NCBI RefSeq assembly: GCF_010731595.1
Contig: NZ_AP022582.1
Span: 3,100,001 to 3,164,000 of the forward strand
DNA length: 64,000 nt
Reading direction: 5' to 3'
DNA from: Mycobacterium seoulense
Lineage (GTDB): Bacteria > Actinomycetota > Actinomycetes > Mycobacteriales > Mycobacteriaceae
Shown here: positions 1-7,679 of the stretch, piece by piece
Position numbering within the stretch: position 1 is the first letter of the stretch
Layout: every line of letters begins with the position of its first letter
Made by a program: the position numbers and the translations under genes
Notes under the pieces: generated by a model
The model's input: only the letters and a program-made list of their open reading frames with translations
Told to the model about the DNA's origin: nothing
Database searches by the model: none

Positions 1-481
1 CACCGATGATCTTCCCGACGATCATCATCGGCAGCCTGTTGGCCATCGCGCTCATCCACTCGATGCCTCCGCCTCGCGCGCGGGCGTTCCAGATGCCGGC
101 GGCGGTGTCGGCGATGAAGGGCTGAAACGCGCGGATGCGCTTGGCCGCAAGCTGTGGCAACAGCGCCTTCCGATGCGCGGAATGCGCCGGCTCGTCGGCG
201 GTCGCCAACACCTGGGTCGGTCCGCCGAGTTCGCCGATGTGGAAGGCGGTGACGGCGCCACCGGGCTGATACATCATGGTCGCGGTGAGGTTCGACGAGA
301 AGTCGGAACAGCGCGTCACAGCCTCGTTGACCGCTTCCCAACTGCTCACGGCGTAGAAGCCCGAATCGCCGATGCGGTGGACGGGGCCGGCCTCGTGCAT
401 CCGTTTGTAGAGCGGATGCGGGTTCTGGATGAACTCGTCATCGAATAGCGCCAAGCCGAGGCCGCCAGCGTCCGATGTCAT
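1..481 (-). CDS. Cytochrome P450, N-terminal part (runs off left edge)
   Basis: The reading frame starts at the ATG at 479-481 and stays open to base 1, giving about 160 residues beginning MTSDAGGLGLALFDDEF. The pattern DEFIQNPHPLYKRMHEAGPV, then SSWEAVNEAVTRCSDFSSN and DEPAHSAHRKALLPQLAAKR, is the classic P450 N-terminus: proline-rich meander entry, B helix, and the C-helix W/H-x3-R-like segment that contacts a haem propionate. The I-helix and the haem-ligand cysteine lie outside the window, so substrate and subfamily cannot be judged. It is divergent from a TetR gene starting near 661, with a perfect 14-bp inverted repeat between them, which suggests the regulator controls the P450. Confidence in the family is high; the function is unknown. 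Confidence 0.85.
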   Translation of the reverse strand, partial: MTSDAGGLGLALFDDEFIQNPHPLYKRMHEAGPVHRIGDSGFYAVSSWEAVNEAVTRCSDFSSNLTATMMYQPGGAVTAFHIGELGGPTQVLATADEPAHSAHRKALLPQLAAKRIRAFQPFIADTAAGIWNARARGGGIEWMSAMANRLPMMIVGKIIG

Positions 482-620
482 GTCTCAACGCTGAACGGCG
501 AAGGCGCGCAGCGTCAATGGACTGCCCCGAAGTTGCGATCCCGGACCGTCGCGTCGCGACGGCAACGTCTCAGCGGGGGCGACTCACCTGCCCCAATACT
601 GCAATGTGCCGCGAACTTTG

Positions 621-634
621 TCTCAGAACTGAGA
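621..634. promoter_or_regulatory. Candidate TetR operator between P450 and TetR gene
   Basis: TCTCAGAACTGAGA is a perfect inverted repeat (6-bp arms, 2-bp centre) lying 26 bp before the chosen GTG of the TetR gene and about 140 bp before the P450 start. Position and symmetry fit an autoregulatory operator. The assignment is inference. Confidence 0.45.
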
Positions 635-660
635 AGATATTTGTTCAGCGACTCAAGGGG

Positions 661-1215
661 GTGAGGCCCGTGGTTCGCGACGACTGGGTCGTCGGTGGCG
701 ACCGCCGGGCAGCGGCGGCCGATCGCATCTACGCCGCCGCGACCGAACTCGTAGTCCGCGAAGGGCTGGACGCCTTCGACATCGACGCGCTGGCGGCGCG
801 GATCCACTGCTCGAGAGCCACCATCTACCGCTACGCAGGTGGCAAAGCCCAGATCCGGGACGCGGTGCTGATCCGCCTGTCAGCGGGGATCATCGAAACG
901 GTCCGGCGTGCCGTGGACGGGCTGACCGGCCCCGAGCGCGTCATCACCGCCGTCACCGTCGCGCTCGAACAGATCAGGTCCGATCCGCTCCGGCGACTGA
1001 TGCTCGGCCCGGGTAGTTCCCCAGATTTGGGCGAGTTGCATTCCTCGCCGGTGCTCAGTCACCTTGCGGCGGAACTCACCGGAATCGCCGACGACCCCGA
1101 GGCGGCACAGTGGATCGTGCGCGTGGTGTTATCCCTGGCCTACTGGCCGCTCGCGAACAGCCGCGTCGAACGAACGGTGTTGCAACGATTCCTGGCTCCC
1201 GGCTTCACCCAATAG
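661..1215 (+). CDS. TetR/AcrR family transcriptional regulator
   Basis: A protein of about 184 residues. The N-terminal helix-turn-helix is clear: AAADRIYAAATELVVREGLD, then DIDALAARIHCSRATIYRYAGGK, the TetR recognition-helix pattern. The C-terminal ligand domain is not recognisable by subfamily. I chose GTG 661 because AAGGGG lies just upstream; the frame is open back to ATG 475, but that part (475-660) crosses the P450 start and the palindrome at 621-634, so it is probably not translated. The gene is divergent from the P450 and probably controls it and itself. The ligand is unknown. Confidence 0.85.
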   Translation: MRPVVRDDWVVGGDRRAAAADRIYAAATELVVREGLDAFDIDALAARIHCSRATIYRYAGGKAQIRDAVLIRLSAGIIETVRRAVDGLTGPERVITAVTVALEQIRSDPLRRLMLGPGSSPDLGELHSSPVLSHLAAELTGIADDPEAAQWIVRVVLSLAYWPLANSRVERTVLQRFLAPGFTQ

Positions 1216-1246
1216 ATGAATCGAGGCCGTCCGGCGTGCCATCTTG

Positions 1247-1273
1247 TTGACGACCGTCATTGACGATCGTCAA
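1247..1273. promoter_or_regulatory. Tandem palindromic operator ahead of second TetR gene
   Basis: Two adjacent copies: TTGACGACCGTCA (1247-1259) and the perfect 14-bp palindrome TTGACGATCGTCAA (1260-1273). They sit 23 bp before ATG 1296. A third partial copy, ACGATCGTCAA, occurs at 1875-1885, just before the downstream di-iron gene. Two half-turn-spaced palindromes suggest cooperative binding of two TetR dimers; this is inference. Confidence 0.6.
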
Positions 1274-1295
1274 CGAGCAAGGGTACGGTGCCTCC

Positions 1296-1904
1296 ATGCG
1301 GTCGCTTCGCACTCCCTCCGCGGCCCAGGCGACGGTCGGGGGCGTTCGAGAGACCCGGCGACTCGAAACCCGGGCCCGGCTATTCGACGCCGCGTTGGCC
1401 GAAATCGGGCAGCGCGGCGTGGCCGCGGCCGACGTGAGTGCCATCGCCGCGGCCGCGGGCGTGGTGCGGGGAACGTTCTATTTCCACTTCCCGACCAAGG
1501 AGCATGTTCTCGTCGAGTTGGAGCGCAACGAGGAGACTCGGATCATCAGCCAACTCGGCGACGCCCAGGGCGATCTCGTGTCGGTCCTCTCGCAGCTCGT
1601 CGCTCATGTGCTCGATGCCGAACGTCGTTTGGGCGAAGCGGTTTTCCGCGACATGCTGGGTCTGCACTTCTCCTCGTCTCGTCCGGTCGAAGACGAGTTG
1701 GCGCAACACCCGCTCGCGGAGTTCTTGGTCGGGGTGATCGGCCGGGCGCAATCCGCCGGGCAGGTCTCCTCGGATGTAGACGCGGCGGAACTCGGGGTCT
1801 TTTTTCTCACCGGGCTCTTCGCGCTCCTGGCCACCGGGACACACGATGCCGCGCTGTTAAGTCGTTACGTGACAACGATCGTCAAGGGGATGGAGAAGCG
1901 ATGA
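1296..1904 (+). CDS. TetR/AcrR family transcriptional regulator
   Basis: About 202 residues from ATG 1296 (MRSLRTPSAAQATVGGVRET). The HTH reads RARLFDAALAEIGQRGVAAA, then SAIAAAAGVVRGTFYFHFPT and KEHVLVELE, a textbook TetR N-terminus. An upstream in-frame ATG at 1260 would place the start inside the palindromic operator, so 1296 is preferred. The stop TGA (1902-1904) overlaps the ATG of the next gene as ATGA, implying translational coupling. With two operator copies directly upstream, the gene is very probably autoregulated and controls the coupled di-iron protein. Confidence 0.88.
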   Translation: MRSLRTPSAAQATVGGVRETRRLETRARLFDAALAEIGQRGVAAADVSAIAAAAGVVRGTFYFHFPTKEHVLVELERNEETRIISQLGDAQGDLVSVLSQLVAHVLDAERRLGEAVFRDMLGLHFSSSRPVEDELAQHPLAEFLVGVIGRAQSAGQVSSDVDAAELGVFFLTGLFALLATGTHDAALLSRYVTTIVKGMEKR

Positions 1905-2725
1905 ACAACACGAGCATCGAGGGGTACCGGGATTTCCTGGCCCGGCGTGACGGCGAAGCCGACCTGCTCAACAGGCGATTGGCGAATCGCGAGCGGTTCT
2001 TCGACGAACTCGAAGCGAATCCCGTCCGGTCGGCCCGCCCGATCGATCAAGAGACATTCCTTCGCAACCTGCGCCGCCGGCGACCGGAAGCCGGGCTGGA
2101 CAGCAAGATGCTGTTCCTGCTGGCCACGGCCAAGCTGAATCAGGCTGAACGGTTCGGCGTGGGGCTCGGCGAAACCTACGGGCGCAACAGCGATCAGAAT
2201 CTGCCGCCCGAGAACGTCTACCTCGAGCTGGAAGAGCACTACCACACCCGGCTATTGGCCTACGCGCTCGACATCTTTGGCTTGACATTCCAGGTCGTCC
2301 CCCCACCATTCGTGATGCGGCAGTTCGTCAAGACCGGCGTGTTCCTTCCCGAACGGCTGAGCTTTGTCTTCGTCGGAGCCGCGGAGATGGCGGGCTGCAT
2401 CATGTTCGACGAACTACGCCGCGTCGGCATCAAGCTGTTCAGCGACGAACCGGACGTCGCGGAGCGAATTGAACTGCTGTACAGCGAAATCCTGACCGAC
2501 GAGATCGGACACGTGGGTTACTGCGCATCTCGTTGCACCGCCGGCGAGCGCGCGATCATGCGCCGGATCTATCCACTCATCGGACGAATGTTCGCCCGTC
2601 AGACCGCCGAGATCAGCCTCCTGATCGACCCGAAGGCATTGCACGCGCGACTCGGCCGACCCTTCAACATCGATGAGCTCACCGCCGAGCTGGACAACGA
2701 AACGTATCTCGTCACCCACCCGTGA
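1901..2725 (+). CDS. Ferritin-like di-iron protein (putative oxygenase)
   Basis: A 274-residue protein starting MNNTSIEGYRDFLARRDGEA. It carries two E-x-x-H motifs spaced as in helical-bundle di-iron carboxylate proteins: LELEEHYH (E112/H115) and TDEIGH (E201/H204), with further acidic residues nearby. This points to an AurF-like or otherwise uncharacterised di-iron oxygenase; a plain iron-storage role is less likely given the long, irregular N-terminus. It is coupled by an ATGA overlap to the upstream TetR gene and probably regulated by it. Substrate unknown. No other catabolic gene follows in the unit. Confidence 0.6.
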   Translation: MNNTSIEGYRDFLARRDGEADLLNRRLANRERFFDELEANPVRSARPIDQETFLRNLRRRRPEAGLDSKMLFLLATAKLNQAERFGVGLGETYGRNSDQNLPPENVYLELEEHYHTRLLAYALDIFGLTFQVVPPPFVMRQFVKTGVFLPERLSFVFVGAAEMAGCIMFDELRRVGIKLFSDEPDVAERIELLYSEILTDEIGHVGYCASRCTAGERAIMRRIYPLIGRMFARQTAEISLLIDPKALHARLGRPFNIDELTAELDNETYLVTHP

Positions 2726-2816
2726 ACAGTTGGGTCTGCGCGAGCACGGGATCCCGGTACACGGAGTAACGTCATTGGCCGGTCCGGGGAACAAGTAGCG
2801 AACTTCTGGCGGTGCG

Positions 2817-4757
2817 ATGCAGCTGATCTGGCTGAATGTTGCCGATCTGATCGCGCAGGCCGGCGGCGACCCGTGGGCGATCAACCGGAGCCTGCAGGCC
2901 GGGAGCCCGCTCGAGATCTCTCAACTGGCGGGAGCCTTCCACGACGCGGGCCGGTGCACGGCCGAGGCGGACCATGCGTTCGAGCAAGCCCGGCAGCGTT
3001 TCGACGCGGCGTGGAACCACCAGAACGGCGACCACCCGATCAACGACTCCGCCGAGGTGCAGCGCACCGTCAAGTCGCTTGGGGCGCAGTCCCTGCAACT
3101 GCCCAAGATCGCGTCCGATCTGGAAAGCATCGCCGCCGCCCTGGCCGAGGCGCAAAGAGCAGGCGCTCAACAGATCGCCGCGCTGGAACGGCAATTGCAG
3201 CTGCTCGACAAACTGATCGGCGCGGCGATGGAGGATCTCAAAGATCGCAACCTCGACGCGAACAGCCGGTCCCAACTCGAATCGCTGATCAAGGACGCCA
3301 AAGCCGACGCCGCCGACGAGACCAGGGATGCCCTGCACCAGCTGCAGTCGATCCGCGACGGCTACTCCAACACGCTGCAGCAGTCACTGGGTGCCCTGCA
3401 CGGCGACGGATACGACCAGTCGGGTATCCAGGCGGTCGAGGGTCCGCTCTCGCCGGTGCCGGACCTGCCCGACGACCCCACGAAGTTCGCGCAGGTCTGG
3501 AGCACTCTGACGCCCGCGCAGAAAGACCGTGAGTACCAACGGAATCCGTTGATCGGCAACCACAACGGGATGCCCGCAGCGGACCGGGATCACTACAACC
3601 GGCTCGATCTCGCCGACGAACTGGGCCGCGCTCAGGCCGCCGCCGCGCAAGCCGACGCCCTGCGGGCCCAGCATCCCGATTGGGCTGAGGGCAAGAACAT
3701 TCCGGCCCCCAACGAGCCCGGGGCGATCTTCGACGATCGCCTCGCCTACGAGGCGTGGCAACGCCAATACGACGCCGCCCGGGATGGGGCCAAGTACCTG
3801 CCCGACCTGCAGGCCGTCGACAGAACCGTCAAGGCGAGCCCGGACCGCAAGCTCATGCTGCTGGACACCAAGACCGGCAAGCAGGCCCGGGCCGCGATCG
3901 CCGTCGGGGACCCTGACACGGCCACCCACGTATCGGTGACCGCGCCCGGCTTGAACACCACCGTTCGCGGCGCCATCGGCGGCATGGTGTCCGAGGCCAC
4001 CGACGTCAGGAAGGAAGCCCTGCGCCAATTGAACCTGACCCCCGGCCACGAACACGACACCGTCTCGGCGATCGCGTGGATCGGTTATGACCCGCCGCAG
4101 GTGCCGGGGTTCGACGATCTCGGCAAATCGTTCGCCGGTGGATGGGATGTCAGCCACGACGCCGTCGCCCGAGCCGGCGCCCATGACCTGGCCGGCTTCT
4201 ATGACGGGATACAGGCCGCCCACCACGGTGGGCCGGCCGACCTCACCGCGATCGGACACTCCTATGGGTCACTGACCACCGGGCTGGCCCTGCAAGAGCC
4301 CGGCGACCACGGGGTGTCACGGGCGCTGTTCTACGGCTCCCCCGGCATCGAAGCCTCCACACCCCAACAACTGCACCTGCAGCCCGGCCACGTGTTCACC
4401 ATGGAGACCCCCGACGACCCGATCCAATGGACGTACGACGGACCCGCCATCGCCCACGACGTGGCCCCGTTCCTCCCGCCGCCCTTCAGAGACCTCGCCG
4501 AAAGCATCTTGGGCACGGCCGACGCCACCGGCGCCGGCCACTTCGGCCCGAACCCGGCCACCAACCCCAACTTCACTCACCTGGCCACCGGCCCCGCCAC
4601 CGTTCCCGACGGCCACGGGGGCACCCTCACCCTCCAGGACGCGCACGGCCACAGCGATTACCCCCGCTTTCCCGACGGCGGAGGTCTCAGAACGACCAAC
4701 TACAACATCGCCGCCGTCCTCGCCGGACTGGGCGACAAGGCGGTTCCCACGAAGTGA
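2817..4757 (+). CDS. DUF1023-type alpha/beta hydrolase with long helical N-terminus
   Basis: A 646-residue protein. The first ~200 residues are Ala/Gln/Leu-rich and helical (for example ESIAAALAEAQRAGAQQIAA), resembling the WXG100-like or coiled segments that precede DUF1023 domains in actinobacteria. The C-terminal half holds an alpha/beta hydrolase fold with the nucleophile elbow GHSYG (Ser482) and a late H residue in ATGAGHFG or NFTHLATG as possible base. No signal peptide or transmembrane segment is seen. The stop overlaps the GTG of the next gene (GTGA), pairing it with an LppA-like lipoprotein; a similar hydrolase/lipoprotein neighbourhood exists around Rv2542-lppA in M. tuberculosis (from memory). 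Substrate unknown. Confidence 0.75.
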   Translation: MQLIWLNVADLIAQAGGDPWAINRSLQAGSPLEISQLAGAFHDAGRCTAEADHAFEQARQRFDAAWNHQNGDHPINDSAEVQRTVKSLGAQSLQLPKIASDLESIAAALAEAQRAGAQQIAALERQLQLLDKLIGAAMEDLKDRNLDANSRSQLESLIKDAKADAADETRDALHQLQSIRDGYSNTLQQSLGALHGDGYDQSGIQAVEGPLSPVPDLPDDPTKFAQVWSTLTPAQKDREYQRNPLIGNHNGMPAADRDHYNRLDLADELGRAQAAAAQADALRAQHPDWAEGKNIPAPNEPGAIFDDRLAYEAWQRQYDAARDGAKYLPDLQAVDRTVKASPDRKLMLLDTKTGKQARAAIAVGDPDTATHVSVTAPGLNTTVRGAIGGMVSEATDVRKEALRQLNLTPGHEHDTVSAIAWIGYDPPQVPGFDDLGKSFAGGWDVSHDAVARAGAHDLAGFYDGIQAAHHGGPADLTAIGHSYGSLTTGLALQEPGDHGVSRALFYGSPGIEASTPQQLHLQPGHVFTMETPDDPIQWTYDGPAIAHDVAPFLPPPFRDLAESILGTADATGAGHFGPNPATNPNFTHLATGPATVPDGHGGTLTLQDAHGHSDYPRFPDGGGLRTTNYNIAAVLAGLGDKAVPTK

Positions 4758-5326
4758 GCAACAACCGAGCAACCAGTTCCCGCAACCTGCGACGCCACCC
4801 GATCCTGTGCACCGCCGTGGCCGCACTCGCCCTAGCCGCAGGAGGATGCCACGTGTCCCAGCCCTACGCACCCACCCCGCCCAACGACGCCGCCAAGGCG
4901 CTACAGGTGCTCAAGTCCCTGCCCTCGTTCGAGGACACCCAGGCCCAGGTGCAAGCGGCGATGAACGAGATCACCGCCGCCGCAAGCCAAGTGGTTCCCT
5001 CGATCACCTGGGAGACGCCGCAGGAAGGCTCCGGCGACATCTGCGAGCGACCGTACGAGCAAACCGACGGGAAACGGTACTTCCTGCCCGACGCCGTGGC
5101 CGCCAACGTGCCGGTCTCCGAGCAACAGTGGGCGACCATCCAAGAGGCCGCCAAACAGGCGGCCGCCAAGCTCGGCGCGACCGACATGCAGGTGATGCAC
5201 AACAACCCCGGAAACCACGACGTGGGCTTCTACGGCCCCACCGGCATCTTCATCAAAATCGGCTACCGGGGAAACCTCGTCGTCTCGGGCTACACCGGCT
5301 GCCGACTGCCGCGTGACAAGAAATAG
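4754..5326 (+). CDS. LppA-like lipoprotein
   Basis: A 190-residue protein from GTG 4754, which overlaps the preceding stop by 4 nt. The N-terminus has a basic n-region (SSRNLRRHP), a hydrophobic stretch (LCTAVAALALAAGG) and a lipobox-type cysteine (AAGGC), so it should be exported and lipid-anchored. The mature part contains GDICERPYEQTDGKRYFLPD and SEQQWATIQEAAKQAAAKLG, which I recognise as the mycobacterial LppA/LppB family confined to pathogenic mycobacteria. Function unknown. Coupling to the hydrolase upstream suggests the two act together at the envelope. Confidence 0.75.
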   Translation: MSNNRATSSRNLRRHPILCTAVAALALAAGGCHVSQPYAPTPPNDAAKALQVLKSLPSFEDTQAQVQAAMNEITAAASQVVPSITWETPQEGSGDICERPYEQTDGKRYFLPDAVAANVPVSEQQWATIQEAAKQAAAKLGATDMQVMHNNPGNHDVGFYGPTGIFIKIGYRGNLVVSGYTGCRLPRDKK

Positions 5327-5361
5327 CCGGGCGACAAGCGACCCTGACCTGGTCAAACTTT

Positions 5362-5392
5362 GTGGAGCTAAGGGGATTCGAACCCCTGACCT
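5362..5392. repeat. Copy of tRNA-Ala 3' end (putative att site, distal)
   Basis: 31 bp here are identical to 10376-10406, which is the 3' end of the tRNA-Ala gene (T-arm, 3' acceptor strand and one flanking base). The copy has no anticodon arm or 5' half, so it is not a tRNA gene. Its orientation matches the intact gene, as expected when a tyrosine recombinase integrates at a tRNA 3' end and leaves a direct repeat at the far side. Short inverted arms CCTGGTC (5348-5354) and GACCAGG (5393-5399) flank the core and could be integrase core-type sites. Confidence 0.85.
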
Positions 5393-5522
5393 GACCAGGC
5401 AAAGTGCCGTTTCAACTGCGATTTCGCTCCGACTCGGTCCGATTCAGTCCCGCTCGTTACCTGCGGTTTCGTTCTCGGGTATTGACGGCGTCAAGACCGG
5501 TGAAAGGGCGCGGTGTAATTCG

Positions 5523-5672
5523 TCAAACCCGGGAGACGGTGATGTCTGCTTCGGTCAGGCGCGTGTATGCGGCGATGTCGGTGATGGCGATGCGGTGTCC
5601 TCGGGCATCCAGTGGACGGGCGAGGATCTGGACCCACGAGGCCGAAGACTATGCCGGCCGGTCGACACTCAT
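5523..5672 (-). pseudogene. Small frame interrupted by an in-frame amber codon
   Basis: Reading leftward from ATG 5672 gives MSVDRPA, then TAG (5649-5651), then SSASWVQILARPLDARGHRI and AITDIAAYTRLTEADITVSR before TGA at 5523-5525: 49 sense-or-amber codons in one frame. The part after TAG looks protein-like (alternating hydrophobics, a possible helix DIAAYTRLTEADI) and has no start of its own. It lies downstream of the S30AE-like gene. I do not recognise the family. It may be the remnant of a small island gene, or chance. Confidence 0.35.
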
Positions 5673-5749
5673 TGGTCGAACGAAGAGGCGGCAGCACGTC
5701 GGCGCGTGACTGCAACCCTGCGCGTACGGCGCAGACGACACTCGCGCGA

Positions 5750-6166
5750 CTACGGTGCAGGCGGGATGCGATGTCCCTGCGCCGAGGTGCCCGGGTGGCG
5801 GATCGTGTCGTGCCCGAGTTTGCGATTGTGCATGGGTTCGCGCGCCGACTTCTGGTGTTCGAGCTGCCGGATCAACTCATGCTTGGCGTCGTGAAGGGCG
5901 CGCGTGATGTCGCGGTTGTCGGCGACAGCCACGAGCGGCGGGAGACCAGGCAAGGTGGTTCGCAACGTGACGCGCTGCTCCTTGCGGCCGCGATCCTGCA
6001 ACGAGACTTCCAGGCTGATGTCAAGCGGGTCCCGCCGGCCCAGATGCGGCTCGAGCGTAGCCAACGCCTCCAGCACGTACAGACGTTCCTTGGCGACGAA
6101 TCCCGCACCCATGTGCAGGACGCACTCACCGAGCGGATTATGCGTTCTGTCGCGGGACCTTCTCAT
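5750..6166 (-). CDS. Short S30AE/HPF-like ribosome-associated protein
   Basis: A 138-residue protein whose residues ~30-110 match the ribosome hibernation factor/YfiA (S30AE) pattern: a first helix (YVLEALATLEPHL), paired strands (DISLEVSLQDRGRKEQRVTL), then TLPGLPPLVAVADNRDITRA and a second helix ending LIRQLEHQK, equivalent to the LxRQLxKxK end of HPF. The long C-terminal dimerisation domain of mycobacterial HPF is absent, so this is a short type. Such proteins bind the 30S subunit and block translation in stasis. It starts 16 bp after the GH130 stop and probably shares its transcript. Family assignment is by eye. Start ATG 6166 is uncertain. Confidence 0.62.
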   Translation of the reverse strand: MRRSRDRTHNPLGECVLHMGAGFVAKERLYVLEALATLEPHLGRRDPLDISLEVSLQDRGRKEQRVTLRTTLPGLPPLVAVADNRDITRALHDAKHELIRQLEHQKSAREPMHNRKLGHDTIRHPGTSAQGHRIPPAP

Positions 6167-6182
6167 CGTGCTTATGGTGACC

Positions 6183-7679
6183 TCATCTCTGGTGATCTGG
6201 TTGCTGAACGATCGTGGCCAGCAGCTGCCGAAGTGGCGCGGTGGCGATGCCGATGGCGCCGTCGGCGATCCCGTAGGGGATCACCAGGGTGTCGGCGTGA
6301 ACCAGCGCGCCGCAGGAGTAGACGACGTTGGGCACGTAGCCGTTCTGTTCGTCGTGGGAGGGGCTCAGCAGTGGGCGTCGCAGCCGGCCGAGCACCCGGG
6401 TCGGATCGTCGAGGTCAAGCAGAATCGCGCCGATGCTATACGTGCGCATGGGTCCGACGCCGTGCGTGAGCACTAGCCACCCTGCGTCGGTTTCGATTGG
6501 CGGGCCGCAATTTCCGAGTTGCACCGCTTCCCATGCCTCAGCCGGCTGCTGGCAGGGCGACGCGCTCGGCCAGACCGCCAGATGGTCGGCGAAGGCGACG
6601 CTGTTGGTCTCGCGGTCCGATCGCGACACGGCGGCGTAGCGACCGTGTATTCGTCGGGGGAACAATGCCAAACCTTTGTTAGCCGCGGCCTTCCCGACTA
6701 GCGGCCCGGAGGTGAAGGACTGGAAGTCCTTGGTCTTGAGCAGTTGTTGGCTGATGTGGGATCCGCTGTAAGCCGTGTAGGTGGCGTAGTAGGTGACCGA
6801 GCCGTCGTCGTCGACGAAGCGGACGAATCGGGCGTCCTCCATGCCAGCATGCTCGGCCTCCATCGAAGGCCACAGCACACGCTCGGAAACCGATACTTCG
6901 CTGGGGAATTCGACGGCATAGGATCGATCGGCGATCGCACGGATCAGGGCGACCGCGCGCTCCCCGTGTTCGCGGGTGCTTAGGTGGGCCCGGAGATTGT
7001 CGAGTCGCGCGTCGAGGTCGGATCGCGTGAAGCGGTCGCCGAGCGCATCGAGGACGTAGTTTGCGGCCTCGCCGGCATTCCCGATGCGGCCGAGTTCGCC
7101 GCGGAACACCGCGGTCTCGAGCAGCGCGCCCGACGCGCTTCCGGTGGTGGCGAAGCGGGTCGGCTCGTCGATCGTGACCCGGCCCCCAGCGTCGACGACA
7201 CCGGTGCGGAACCCGATGGACGAGCGGTGTCCTTCCCCGATCCCCCGCACGCTCATCACGAATCGCAGGCTGCCTGCCGCCATGACGGTCTGGTCGGGGT
7301 GGGCCACAATGCTGGGGTTGCAGAGCGCCGCCCCCTCGATGGCGTACTCGCTGGTAAAGGTCGCTCCCAGCAACAGCATTCGCGCATCGGAGAGGTGGAT
7401 GTCGGGATCCAGGCGGTCGGCGAGCTCGCGGGCGTGCCGACGGAACGTGCCCGCGAGGTCACGGTGGCGTCCGTCGAAGCGGATGATGATGTCGTCCAGG
7501 GACGACCGAACGTCTTCGTCGGTCAGCGCCAGGATGCGCTTGAGTACCACTCCCGCTCGGGACTCCTGACGCTCGAAGCCCTCCATGCCGGGCACGAAGA
7601 GCTGGGTGATCACCCGCGCCGCATTGGCCGCGATCCGGTGAGGGTCGCGGGTGACGAGCCCGGTGCGCGTCAAAGTCAT
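6183..7679 (-). CDS. GH130-family glycoside phosphorylase/beta-mannosidase
   Basis: A 498-residue protein from ATG 7679 (MTLTRTGLVTRDPHRIAANA). It looks like the long GH130 type: SVRGIGEGHRSSIGFRTGVV in the first blade region, FVDDDGSVTYYATYTAYSGS, LGNCGPPIETDAGWLVLTHG, and HDEQNGYVPNVVYSCGALVH with VIPYGIADGAIGIAT near the end, the closing motif of five-bladed GH130 propellers. The family contains beta-mannoside phosphorylases and a few inverting hydrolases; which one this is cannot be told without a structural alignment of the phosphate-binding residues. The ATG overlaps the stop of the upstream gene (ATGA). No signal peptide, so cytosolic. In the tRNA-Ala islet with a GT4 enzyme. Confidence 0.8.
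   Translation of the reverse strand: MTLTRTGLVTRDPHRIAANAARVITQLFVPGMEGFERQESRAGVVLKRILALTDEDVRSSLDDIIIRFDGRHRDLAGTFRRHARELADRLDPDIHLSDARMLLLGATFTSEYAIEGAALCNPSIVAHPDQTVMAAGSLRFVMSVRGIGEGHRSSIGFRTGVVDAGGRVTIDEPTRFATTGSASGALLETAVFRGELGRIGNAGEAANYVLDALGDRFTRSDLDARLDNLRAHLSTREHGERAVALIRAIADRSYAVEFPSEVSVSERVLWPSMEAEHAGMEDARFVRFVDDDGSVTYYATYTAYSGSHISQQLLKTKDFQSFTSGPLVGKAAANKGLALFPRRIHGRYAAVSRSDRETNSVAFADHLAVWPSASPCQQPAEAWEAVQLGNCGPPIETDAGWLVLTHGVGPMRTYSIGAILLDLDDPTRVLGRLRRPLLSPSHDEQNGYVPNVVYSCGALVHADTLVIPYGIADGAIGIATAPLRQLLATIVQQPDHQR

Noticed and set aside
5362..5392. A second tRNA-Ala gene
   Set aside because: Only the T-arm and 3' acceptor strand are present; there is no anticodon arm or 5' half. 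It is an att-type copy.
5313..5894. Rightward frame beginning near the tRNA copy (contains GAKGIRTPDL)
   Set aside because: This peptide is the usual translation of a tRNA-type sequence; the frame crosses the att copy and has no family features.
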